Assembly (NCBI GenBank): GCA_934501135.1
Contig: CAKSUE010000021.1
Location: 1 to 8,385, forward strand
Direction: 5' to 3'
Source of the DNA: an uncultured Eubacteriales bacterium
Lineage (GTDB): Bacteria > Bacillota > Clostridia > Oscillospirales > Acutalibacteraceae
DNA: 8,385 bases
Shown: positions 1-7,332 of the stretch, one piece after another
Layout of the letters: the number at the start of each line of letters is the position of its first letter
Numbering within the stretch: position 1 is the first letter of the stretch
Position numbers and translations under genes: made by a program
Notes under the pieces: model-generated
Told to the model about the DNA's origin: nothing
What the model saw: the letters and a program-made list of their open reading frames with translations, nothing else
Databases searched by the model: none

Positions 1-1859
1 CTTATATTAAGTCCTATATAAACAGGATCAACTACATCAACCTTCGTGTTTAAAAGTCTATATCTATCGATATACCTTTTAATATTTTTTTTATAACCTT
101 CTAAACACATATCTCTCTGGCCAGTTCCTCTTACAACTATTGTTACATAGTTTTGGCCTCTAACTTCCTCTCCATTTGGAAGACAGGATGGTAAAACTTT
201 TATACCGCACTGTATAAGTCCAGGAGCGTGATATGCAAGATTTTCATAATCTTTAATAGTTACAGCCTTTTTCCCGCTATCCAAAACTTTTGCTGCCCTA
301 CTCTTCATATCTACGAAGGATTCTGCATTAACCCCACCAGACGCATTAACTATTTGCTCTATCTTAAAGTTTTTAATATATTGATTTATACTATCTGTAC
401 GGTTTATAATTCCAGATTTTATGTTTGAATCTTTTCCTAATGTATTAGCAAAACCTATAAGAACTATGTTGTCTTCTGCTTTATTAGGCGCATCACCATA
501 TTCATTATCTCCGAAAATAATTTTAGAGTTCATACAATCTAAAATATAAGCCTTATCGTATTTGTCAGAATCGTAAAAATCGTTTACCTTGTGCCATTTA
601 TCAAATGTTAGTGTGTTACCTTTTTCATAACCAACCATTATTTCAAAATCATCATATGAGATATTTTCTTTTCCTATTCTGTATTCTTGGTCTGATACCC
701 CGGTCCCTGAGCCAAGAACCATTATATCTTTAACCGATTTATCATAAGCAACTACTAACACTGCTTCATCATTTGGAGATTTATTATTAAGAGATAAAAT
801 CGCATTTTTCCCTAAATCGAATCTAGTTTCTCCCTTATTAATATCCCTTTCAAAGGTATAATCTCTAGTAAACTTCCAACCGTCATTGTCTTTTACATAA
901 ACAATATTATTTCCATAAAGAGCCAGATGTGATTTAATTACTACTCTTCCTGATTCGGAAATTTCCTTTTTAGTTAGTAAATTATTCTCGCATAATGTAG
1001 ATCTTTGAGTAACTTTAAAAACGTTAGTGAAAATATTAGTGATTTTAGGCGGAAAATCATAGCACTGAGAAACCAGCTTTGCTCTTATGGGAAACACACC
1101 ATTTTGTTGTTTTATTTCCCCGTCAATTTTAAACTTTATTGTTCCAGAAAACAGGAAATTATGTGTTTCATCTTTAAGTACATCTAATTTATGCCATCCT
1201 AAATTCGAGCCCTGTACTCCATAAAATTCCCATTCAATATTTGCAAGCTCAATGAATAAATCATCAGAATCTTCAATTGGATTCCTCTTATATTTGCTAT
1301 CTAGAAATACATCAAAGTACAAGCCAAATTCAGATACACCAGAAATGGGAATATCAAAATTAATTCTAAACATTTTAGCTTTATTTTCATCGTCAAGCTC
1401 TTCACCAAACAAAGGAAATATCCTTTTTCCATCAAAACTTTCATATGGTACCCTAAATTTTGCTATTTGATTCTCAAAGTCAACACACACAATATTTGAA
1501 CTGATAACTGGTTCTACCGCTTCATTTTCAAATATCATATCATTTGCATACCACTTTGTTCCTTGAGGTATAATCATATCTTTACCGGCATTAGAAATCT
1601 TAATTAATGTATTAGAACCTTTATTTTGTTTTCTTTTTATTCCTAACAGTTCAAGTAGCTTGTATTGGCTCGATTCAGGAACACCACTCATATATTTTTG
1701 TTGTTCTAATTTAAGCCAGGCAAGTAAATCTATTAGAGTCATACCAGGGTCAGAGACCTGTGTGTTTGTCCATTCATCACTTAAATAACCAATTTGCCTT
1801 CTTGCTGATTCTATTATATCCTCAAATTCTTGCTCGTTAAAATTTTCAAGATCAATCAT
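1..1859 (-). CDS. Second baseplate J-like wedge protein (gp7-like, Afp12-like), 3'-truncated
   Basis: The frame is open for 619 codons from ATG 1859 to the left edge, with no stop or frameshift when translated codon by codon; the C-terminus lies outside. The opening MIDLENFNEQEFEDIIESAR, DPGMTLIDLLAWLKLEQQKY (37-56), YKLLELLGI (66-74) and PQGTKWYA (98-105) parallels the gp6-like neighbour step by step. IEWEFYG with GWHKLDVLKDETHNFLFSG (from about 208) is the tryptophan module seen in that neighbour. The baseplate J core is FGDNEYGDAP (449-458), GGVNAESFVDMKSRAAKVLD (508-527), VTIKDYENLAYHAPG (533-547) and IKVLP. It is probably the gp7/Afp12 partner of the wedge heterodimer, judged by position directly after the gp6-like gene. 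It starts 22 bases after that gene's stop, with AAAGGA at 1869-1874 nine bases upstream. Baseplate J membership is confident; the gp7 role is inferred. Confidence 0.88.
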   Translation of the reverse strand, partial: MIDLENFNEQEFEDIIESARRQIGYLSDEWTNTQVSDPGMTLIDLLAWLKLEQQKYMSGVPESSQYKLLELLGIKRKQNKGSNTLIKISNAGKDMIIPQGTKWYANDMIFENEAVEPVISSNIVCVDFENQIAKFRVPYESFDGKRIFPLFGEELDDENKAKMFRINFDIPISGVSEFGLYFDVFLDSKYKRNPIEDSDDLFIELANIEWEFYGVQGSNLGWHKLDVLKDETHNFLFSGTIKFKIDGEIKQQNGVFPIRAKLVSQCYDFPPKITNIFTNVFKVTQRSTLCENNLLTKKEISESGRVVIKSHLALYGNNIVYVKDNDGWKFTRDYTFERDINKGETRFDLGKNAILSLNNKSPNDEAVLVVAYDKSVKDIMVLGSGTGVSDQEYRIGKENISYDDFEIMVGYEKGNTLTFDKWHKVNDFYDSDKYDKAYILDCMNSKIIFGDNEYGDAPNKAEDNIVLIGFANTLGKDSNIKSGIINRTDSINQYIKNFKIEQIVNASGGVNAESFVDMKSRAAKVLDSGKKAVTIKDYENLAYHAPGLIQCGIKVLPSCLPNGEEVRGQNYVTIVVRGTGQRDMCLEGYKKNIKRYIDRYRLLNTKVDVVDPVYIGLNI

Positions 1860-1881
1860 ACAAAAACATCCTTTAAATTCA

Positions 1882-4800
1882 TTATTCGACCATTATGCTG
1901 ATCTCAGGTTCACCAAAAACAGGAATGGTAAAATATTGTTTGCTTATTTCTTCAAAATCTATATCCTTTTTCCCATCTAATGTAACAGCCCTTGTAAAAA
2001 GGTTTACAGATTTAATCCATCTTACATTTTTTGTAGACTTTATATAGTTATAAACAGATTCTTTACGAGGAAGGCTTCCTATGTCCCAACCTTGTTTATT
2101 AAAATTACCGCTAATTGGATCTAAAAAACTTTTTAATCTTTTATAAATATCTTGGTACAAACTTTGATAGTTATTATAATCATCAATTACTACATCTACC
2201 TTTACAGAGATCTCAACATACAAAACCTCAAATACTTTAAGGTTAGATGTCTCTGAAAAAGTAAGCGGAGCAGCATCTTTAATATAATTCTCAACTCTAT
2301 TTTTAATAACTAAGAACTTTTCATATCCTTTCATATAATCTTTGGGAAGAATCGCAACGGATATAGTTCCAATAGACTTTTGACTCATATTATCTACATG
2401 TGGAATACATTTAACTTTATATATATTTCTATCATTACATTTTATTGCAGATTCAAAATCATCAAGTGTTACTATCCTGTTCATACCCGATATTTTGCTC
2501 GACATTCTTTTTGCAGCATTAGCTACTGTCTCCATGTCCACGCCACCGACTAGTTGTTTTAAATTCTTAACTGATCTTATAGAAGGAATTGCATCTGAAA
2601 AACCTTGAACTGATTCTACATCAATATTTCCACTACTTCCGGAGGAAATACTATATTCAACCCTTATGCTCTGCTGGTTTTGATGTGTAGGTATTTTACC
2701 ATGCCTTCCATCGCCAAAAGTTATAGTACCTTTATTATAATCAATCTCAAAAACTCTATCATTCATTGAAGCACATGCAATATTAGGTATTGCTTCCCAT
2801 TTAATCCAAATCTCCGTTACTCTACCTTTGTCATTATATTCTATAATGTACGAATCATCTTTTGAATTTAATATATCGTTTTCTTCAGCACTAGACAAAC
2901 TTCCAAACTCATTAACCCATACATTTGCATATGCTATGTTATTGCTAGACAAGTTACAAACCTTATTTATTTGCATATTATCAACGTAAAAATACTCAGG
3001 TGCCCTTGTCTCAATTTGTGTTACTTGAACAGTATTAAAATATATTCCATTTATAATAGGGAACCCTTTCTTTTTATCATAATACTTATCGTCATGATTA
3101 ACTATGCGTAAAAAGTATCCCTCTCTTCCAAACAATTCTGTTTTTGCAAAATCATTTTTTCCTATCATTGAAACAATAGCACTATTTGATAAATTATCCG
3201 TAAGATCAAGAACATCTATATTTTTCCAAATATAATTTCCTTGATTATCTTTTGCGTAATATTCCCATCTTAACGATGGTATATCAATATATACCCCTGC
3301 TTCAATATCAAAAAGAATTTTTATTGGCCCATTCTCAATAGGGTTACTCAAACAAAAGTACATTGTTGGATGTTTACATATTGCCTCTTTTAAAAGAGGA
3401 GGAACTTCGTTATCTTTTAAACTAATTATTTTTTCTTCCATATTAGATCTAACATAAACATTATTGCATGCTATACTCTTATCTGTATATCTATAATCTA
3501 TAGAAATATTGCGTATGTAAGGAGTAATATAGCTACCAAGAGTACTAAATTGATTTTTAACCTTTAATATTCTTGCTCTAATAAAACAACTCTCTTTAGG
3601 GCCTAAAACAACTTTCTGCATATCATCTGGGCAAATAAACTCTAGAACTTTTTTAGTTTTATTGCTATCCTCTGTCATTTTAAAAAAATCTTCGTTCTCA
3701 TTATTATTGTAAATTTTAGCCCAACCCTTGCCATTCCAATATTCCCATGTTACTCTTTCTATTTCAATATCAGCTTCTTCTGGTTCTTTAAAGTCAAGTT
3801 CAGACATAATATACTTATATCTTGTATTATCTTGAATATTTACCGTCTGCAGCTCAACTTTAACATATTGCATATCTATATTTATCTTTACATTAGCTCC
3901 GCTTTTTATAAATGCTTCTTCAGAAGAAATGTAAAAATCTGTATATATACTGTATTGCTCTCCAAATGGGAAAAAGTCTGTTTTCGATAGCTCAGAAGTA
4001 TCTAAAAGCATAGTATCGGGTTCTAGGTCTGAAGACTGCACAACATAAGATACATCAGTAAATTTAAGGTTGTTTTTAGGAATCCTTTTAAATAAACATC
4101 TTATAAAATTAGATTCTACATTAATTATATTACTCTTACTTATACCATTATTAGATATTAACCTTACCCCATCTTCTAATTTTCGAACATCTTCAATTGT
4201 TTTCCAGCTTGAATCATCGTAGACTTGCCAAACAACATTATCATTGTCTGAAAATATAGAAGACAGTTCCTCATTATTTTTAAGTGAACGTTTATCATAA
4301 AATCTAAAAGTAACATCCAGTTTATTTCTTAAATTAAATATTCTTTCATCACCAAAATATATTTCATGGGCCTGAAGATTTTCAAAATCGTTATCGTTAT
4401 AGATTTTAAATGGAAGCATTTTTTCGTATTTTTTATTATCATATATATTTACAATGCTATCCTCCTTTGAGTCTGTTATATAGATCGACTCAATTTTTGA
4501 ATTAGTAGCATACATAGCATCTATTGTTTCGTAGTATACTCTTCCCTCTGCATTATTGGCAGAGGCATATAATTGTGCTCCTTTTTTAACGAAAACTCCT
4601 TTTGTTCCCGGTACCAACTCGACAGTCACCATACCTGTTGATGAAATAGGGGGCAATAGTTTGGCTCCTAATAAGTTTAAAAAAGCAATATAGTGGTTAT
4701 ACGGAGTCCTGTTGAAATTAGATATTGTATTTTCAAACATTCCAGAAAATATTTCCACTAATACCAAACCTACGTCTGGATCTTGTGTATCGTATCTCCA

Positions 4801-4884
4801 CTCAGGAACATATTGTTTTGCTAAAACTGCCATTTGCTGCTTTATATCTTGTGAATCTCTTTTATCTATATTAGGACTATGCAA
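1882..4884 (-). CDS. Baseplate J-like wedge protein (gp6-like, Afp11-like)
   Basis: This 1000-residue protein is predicted to form, with the next gene product, the wedge ring of the baseplate. The N-terminus carries NIDKRDSQDIKQQ, DPDVGLVLVEIF (35-46) and FLNLLGAKLLPP (68-79), the usual opening of large baseplate J assembly proteins, then a beta-rich KKGAQLYAS (100-108). Tryptophan motifs of the form W-E-Y-aromatic-W recur at W219, W380 and W540. The baseplate J core is near the C-terminus: TFGDGRHGKIP (722-732), GGVDMETVANAAKRMSSK (780-797), VTLDDFESAI (805-814) and KVKCIPHVD. A last domain ends with GWDIGSLPRKESVYNYI (932-948). The start is TTG, with AGGGTGA 6 bases upstream; the next Met (residue 18) would remove conserved residues. 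It lies 30 bases after the gp25-like gene. The family call is confident. Confidence 0.92.
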   Translation of the reverse strand: MHSPNIDKRDSQDIKQQMAVLAKQYVPEWRYDTQDPDVGLVLVEIFSGMFENTISNFNRTPYNHYIAFLNLLGAKLLPPISSTGMVTVELVPGTKGVFVKKGAQLYASANNAEGRVYYETIDAMYATNSKIESIYITDSKEDSIVNIYDNKKYEKMLPFKIYNDNDFENLQAHEIYFGDERIFNLRNKLDVTFRFYDKRSLKNNEELSSIFSDNDNVVWQVYDDSSWKTIEDVRKLEDGVRLISNNGISKSNIINVESNFIRCLFKRIPKNNLKFTDVSYVVQSSDLEPDTMLLDTSELSKTDFFPFGEQYSIYTDFYISSEEAFIKSGANVKINIDMQYVKVELQTVNIQDNTRYKYIMSELDFKEPEEADIEIERVTWEYWNGKGWAKIYNNNENEDFFKMTEDSNKTKKVLEFICPDDMQKVVLGPKESCFIRARILKVKNQFSTLGSYITPYIRNISIDYRYTDKSIACNNVYVRSNMEEKIISLKDNEVPPLLKEAICKHPTMYFCLSNPIENGPIKILFDIEAGVYIDIPSLRWEYYAKDNQGNYIWKNIDVLDLTDNLSNSAIVSMIGKNDFAKTELFGREGYFLRIVNHDDKYYDKKKGFPIINGIYFNTVQVTQIETRAPEYFYVDNMQINKVCNLSSNNIAYANVWVNEFGSLSSAEENDILNSKDDSYIIEYNDKGRVTEIWIKWEAIPNIACASMNDRVFEIDYNKGTITFGDGRHGKIPTHQNQQSIRVEYSISSGSSGNIDVESVQGFSDAIPSIRSVKNLKQLVGGVDMETVANAAKRMSSKISGMNRIVTLDDFESAIKCNDRNIYKVKCIPHVDNMSQKSIGTISVAILPKDYMKGYEKFLVIKNRVENYIKDAAPLTFSETSNLKVFEVLYVEISVKVDVVIDDYNNYQSLYQDIYKRLKSFLDPISGNFNKQGWDIGSLPRKESVYNYIKSTKNVRWIKSVNLFTRAVTLDGKKDIDFEEISKQYFTIPVFGEPEISIMVE

Positions 4885-4890
4885 TTTGTA

Positions 4891-4897
4891 TCACCCT
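4891..4897 (-). promoter_or_regulatory. Ribosome binding site for the TTG-started gp6-like gene
   Basis: AGGGTGA on the minus strand is followed by TACAAA and then TTG at 4884-4882. A nearby ATG (4903-4901) is out of frame and stops after three codons, using this same TGA. The TTG is therefore the only credible initiator, and it keeps the conserved NIDKRD opening. Confidence 0.7.
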
Positions 4898-4914
4898 CTC
4901 ATAAAATGATTTTA

Positions 4915-5307
4915 CTATCTTCCCGAGCTATCCGAACTAAAGCTCTCACTAACCTTTTCTTTTACAGGGAAAATATCTGTAATAAAATTAATATCTACAT
5001 TTACAGAACCAATATCGCCCATAGATTGATTTACTGAAACGGATAATTTTTCAATATGTTCTTCCCATCTTTTAATTGACCTAGTTACTTCCTTTGTCAT
5101 TCCGTTAGTTAATGAATAATCAATGTTTTCAAACATAAAAGAGTTTATATCTGTGCCAAAGCTCTCTCTCATTTTTCTTTCAAATTTTTGAGTCTGCAGA
5201 ATGATTTTTATTGATTGTTTAACATTTTCATTGTCTTCAACTGTCATAATTTTCCCTGTTGATTTATTAACTTCTATTGGAAATTTCCATCCTCTTATCT
5301 CAGCCAT
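4915..5307 (-). CDS. gp25-like baseplate protein (Afp9-like)
   Basis: This small protein of about 130 residues is predicted to link the baseplate wedge to the first sheath ring, as gp25 does in T4 and TssE in type VI systems. From the chosen start it reads MAEIRGWKFPIEV, the usual gp25 opening, then VEDNENVKQSIKIILQTQ (23-40), FERKMRESFGTDI (42-54), a FMFENIDYSL strand-turn (57-66), and a helix TKEVTRSIKRWEEHIEKLSV (71-90). It ends in a serine-rich tail. The EPR triad usual after the aromatic residue is EEH here (82-84). The frame is open from GTG 5361, with ATGs at 5355, 5328 and 5307. I chose 5307 because GGTGG lies 6 bases upstream and because homologues begin close to the GWKFP motif; an 18-residue extension is possible. 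It follows the spike gene by 67 bases, with no PAAR gene after it. Confidence 0.88.
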   Translation of the reverse strand: MAEIRGWKFPIEVNKSTGKIMTVEDNENVKQSIKIILQTQKFERKMRESFGTDINSFMFENIDYSLTNGMTKEVTRSIKRWEEHIEKLSVSVNQSMGDIGSVNVDINFITDIFPVKEKVSESFSSDSSGR

Positions 5308-5374
5308 ATTAAACCACCATTCCTCCATGCAGTATATTTTATTCAGTAATGGCATGGTCACTTCTGAATATTAT

Positions 5375-6133
5375 TTAATTTAATTTAACCATTGATCCTT
5401 TCACGTTTGTTATGCCAGATGCTTGAACTGTAACTTGACCAGAAGATTTAAGTTCTGTGGTACTTTGGCCATCTATTTTAACTTGGTTGCCACTAATCTT
5501 TAGCTCTCCGTTGCTCTCAATGCTAACAGAATTTCCTTGCCCATCTAACGTAATTTTAGAGTTACCAGCTGCAAGTTCTATTTTTTGTTTAGCTTTTATA
5601 CTAATGGCACCATTCTTACTGTCTATTTTAATTTCATTATTTCCGTCTTTATCTTTAACCGTAATAAATTCATCTTTGTCATCAAATGACAACTTTAATT
5701 CCTTTGATGTTATCACATCAATCTTCTCAGCGTTTTCTGTATCATCAAAAATAATACTATGTCCGCTTCTTGTTTTTATCTCTCTTATATTATTTTTCCC
5801 ATCGTCAGCAATTTTGGTAGGCTGCTTTCTATTGTTATTCCACAAGCTTCCTATTACATAAGGCCTACAAATATCGCCATCGCAAAACGCTACTAATACT
5901 TCGTCACCTACTTCAGGAAGAAAAAACATTCCCCATTCTGTACCAGACATAGGTGTCATTACCCTTATAAAATCAGTTTCGCATTCGGATGTTGTTCGAT
6001 TAAGAAGTTTAACCTTTATTCTTCCCAGTTTATCGGGATCATTAATGTCTGTAACTACTCCAACTGTTATAGTAGCAATATTTCCATAATTATTCTCTTT
6101 TATATCTTCTGAAATAATATTATAAATACTCAT
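5375..6133 (-). CDS. Baseplate spike protein (gp5/VgrG-like OB fold plus beta-helix; C-terminal half of Afp8)
   Basis: This 252-residue protein is predicted to trimerise into the central piercing needle below the hub. Residues 22-99 form a Phage_base_V/gp5 OB fold: VGVVTDINDPDKLGRIKVKL (24-43), then TPMSGTEWGMFFLPEVGDEV (60-79), VLVAFCDGDICRPYVIG (79-95) and GSLWN (95-99). A KTRSGHSIIFDD segment (120-131) follows, as in VgrG proteins. Residues from about 132 to the end are short alternating strands (NEIKIDS, GAISIKA, KIELAA, SKITLD, ELKISG, QVKIDG), typical of a three-stranded beta-helix. It ends in GSMVKLN, a blunt end like those that take a PAAR tip. I see no lysozyme domain of the kind present in T4 gp5 and no C-terminal effector. 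The ATG overlaps the hub stop by one base, and AAGGAAG at 6141-6147 lies 9 bases upstream. The family call is confident. Confidence 0.92.
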   Translation of the reverse strand: MSIYNIISEDIKENNYGNIATITVGVVTDINDPDKLGRIKVKLLNRTTSECETDFIRVMTPMSGTEWGMFFLPEVGDEVLVAFCDGDICRPYVIGSLWNNNRKQPTKIADDGKNNIREIKTRSGHSIIFDDTENAEKIDVITSKELKLSFDDKDEFITVKDKDGNNEIKIDSKNGAISIKAKQKIELAAGNSKITLDGQGNSVSIESNGELKISGNQVKIDGQSTTELKSSGQVTVQASGITNVKGSMVKLN

Positions 6134-6135
6134 TA
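6131..6135 (-). promoter_or_regulatory. TAATG stop/start overlap coupling hub and spike genes
   Basis: On the minus strand the hub gene's TAA shares its last A with the spike gene's ATG. The spike's own Shine-Dalgarno-like AAGGAAG (6141-6147) sits inside the end of the hub gene. This layout commonly couples translation by re-initiation, which would help make hub and spike in equal amounts for a 3:3 assembly. The coupling itself is inferred. Confidence 0.6.
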
Positions 6136-7284
6136 CTTATCTTCCTTAATCATATTAGCTCCAAACTTACAAATAGTTTTGTACCCTTCATCATCAAATA
6201 TATGCTTAATTTCTGTTATAAGGTAATCGCCATCTATACTTTTGTCTATATCTTTAATAGTTACAAATTTTCCTGGTTCTAATGCAGGAATCCCTATTAA
6301 TTCGCACTCTCCAGAAACAAAATCCATGGCCGATCTATTAAGTTCTGCTTGCGCTCTTTCTTGTGCTTCTTTTGCTGATTTTACAGAATTGTCTATAATA
6401 GTTTTTTTCATTTCAGCAATATTTCTTTGCATCTCCGTATTTTTAGAAGCTATTACATCAATTCCTCTTTTATTACCACTGCCAACTGCTTTTTCAATAG
6501 AATCTACTGTGCTCTCAAGGGGGGTAGTGGGATCACTTTCATCATTTGTTCTCACTGTTACCGACTTAATCTGCTTACTAATAGATATTTCTCTTTCTAA
6601 TGAATAAAGATAGGCATTTGGTGAAATTGTAATAATAGATTCTTTAAGTTTAGTATAATCAATAAAATTGACTACTCCCTTACACACAAAAAACCTATAA
6701 TCAACTTTTCTTGCTAATTCAACAACAAAATCATAATCACTTTGATTATATTGTTCTATTGGAGATGTTATTTCCTTTGTTTCATCTACTTTTCGGCTTG
6801 TATAAAGGGAATTATAACACCTACTTAATATTGATGTAACTACTGCAGAATACTTAGTCATATTCGTCTTTATTTCAGACCTAAAATTATTCATCATAAA
6901 TATTTTCAGGTCCATAGCTTCTATTGTATAGGATACGCCCTCTTCTCCTGTATATTCAAAATTAATTGATGTTACATACCCACTGAACACAAGCTCCACA
7001 TACTTATCATCAGAATAACCTAAATATATATCGACTTTATTTCCTAATTTGAACTTATTCTTAAGTACATCGGTAATATTAAGCTTATCATCTACACAAG
7101 ATGTGTCTCTTGAAATCACAGTAAATTTGCAGTAGCTAGCTTCGTTTCCCATTGACATCTCAACCGTTAGAAATGTATATGCAAGTTCTTCATCTTCTAC
7201 TCTTTTGTCCTCAACTTTCACATACATTCGAGGCCTACTGAAATCTTTATATTGTTCCTCATATTCATCTATAGTTTTCGACAA
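6133..7284 (-). CDS. Spike hub protein (gp27 / phage late control D-like; N-terminal half of Afp8/VgrG)
   Basis: This 383-residue protein is predicted to form the trimeric hub that joins the injection tube to the piercing spike. The N-terminal barrel starts near RPRMYVKVED (18-27), followed by GNKVDIYLGY (81-90) and FSGYVTSINFEY (100-111), the usual gpD-type pattern. A YNQSDYDFVVELARKVDYRF segment (179-198) matches the hallmark 'sD.dFl..LA.k.gy.f' region of VgrG and gpD hubs. An alanine-rich helix (about 296-321) leads to GECELIGIPALEPGKFVTI (325-343) and a last strand DYLITEIKHIF (353-363). The start is TTG, with AGGGGGGA at 7290-7297 six bases upstream. The stop overlaps the next ATG by one base (TAATG), so hub and spike are probably translated together. 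In Afp8 and VgrG the two parts are a single protein. The family call is confident. Confidence 0.88.
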   Translation of the reverse strand: MSKTIDEYEEQYKDFSRPRMYVKVEDKRVEDEELAYTFLTVEMSMGNEASYCKFTVISRDTSCVDDKLNITDVLKNKFKLGNKVDIYLGYSDDKYVELVFSGYVTSINFEYTGEEGVSYTIEAMDLKIFMMNNFRSEIKTNMTKYSAVVTSILSRCYNSLYTSRKVDETKEITSPIEQYNQSDYDFVVELARKVDYRFFVCKGVVNFIDYTKLKESIITISPNAYLYSLEREISISKQIKSVTVRTNDESDPTTPLESTVDSIEKAVGSGNKRGIDVIASKNTEMQRNIAEMKKTIIDNSVKSAKEAQERAQAELNRSAMDFVSGECELIGIPALEPGKFVTIKDIDKSIDGDYLITEIKHIFDDEGYKTICKFGANMIKEDK

Positions 7285-7289
7285 ATTAA

Positions 7290-7297
7290 TCCCCCCT
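7290..7297 (-). promoter_or_regulatory. Ribosome binding site for the TTG-started hub gene
   Basis: AGGGGGGA on the minus strand lies in the 48-base gap between the tube-domain and hub genes. Its G run ends 6 bases before TTG TCG AAA. No in-frame ATG lies nearby, since the first internal Met is residue 20, inside the first conserved strand. This supports TTG as the real initiator. Confidence 0.7.
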
Positions 7298-7332
7298 AAA
7301 TAAATGAGCTAAATACAACTTAACAATCAACC

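Noticed and set aside
228..1470. Three plus-strand open frames (228-428, 1005-1187, 1252-1470)
   Set aside because: They lie opposite an unbroken 619-codon baseplate J frame with clear family motifs. Their products are low-complexity and have no recognisable domain or good ribosome site.
4892..4903. Tiny ORF (ATG AGA GGG TGA) in the gap before the gp6-like gene
   Set aside because: It has three codons, overlaps the ribosome site of the TTG start, and has no ribosome site of its own worth naming. It is most likely chance.
7285..7332. Possible promoter or terminator in the 48-base gap before the hub gene
   Set aside because: It is AT-rich, but I find no inverted repeat followed by a T run and no convincing -35/-10 pair. 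Its only clear element is the ribosome site.
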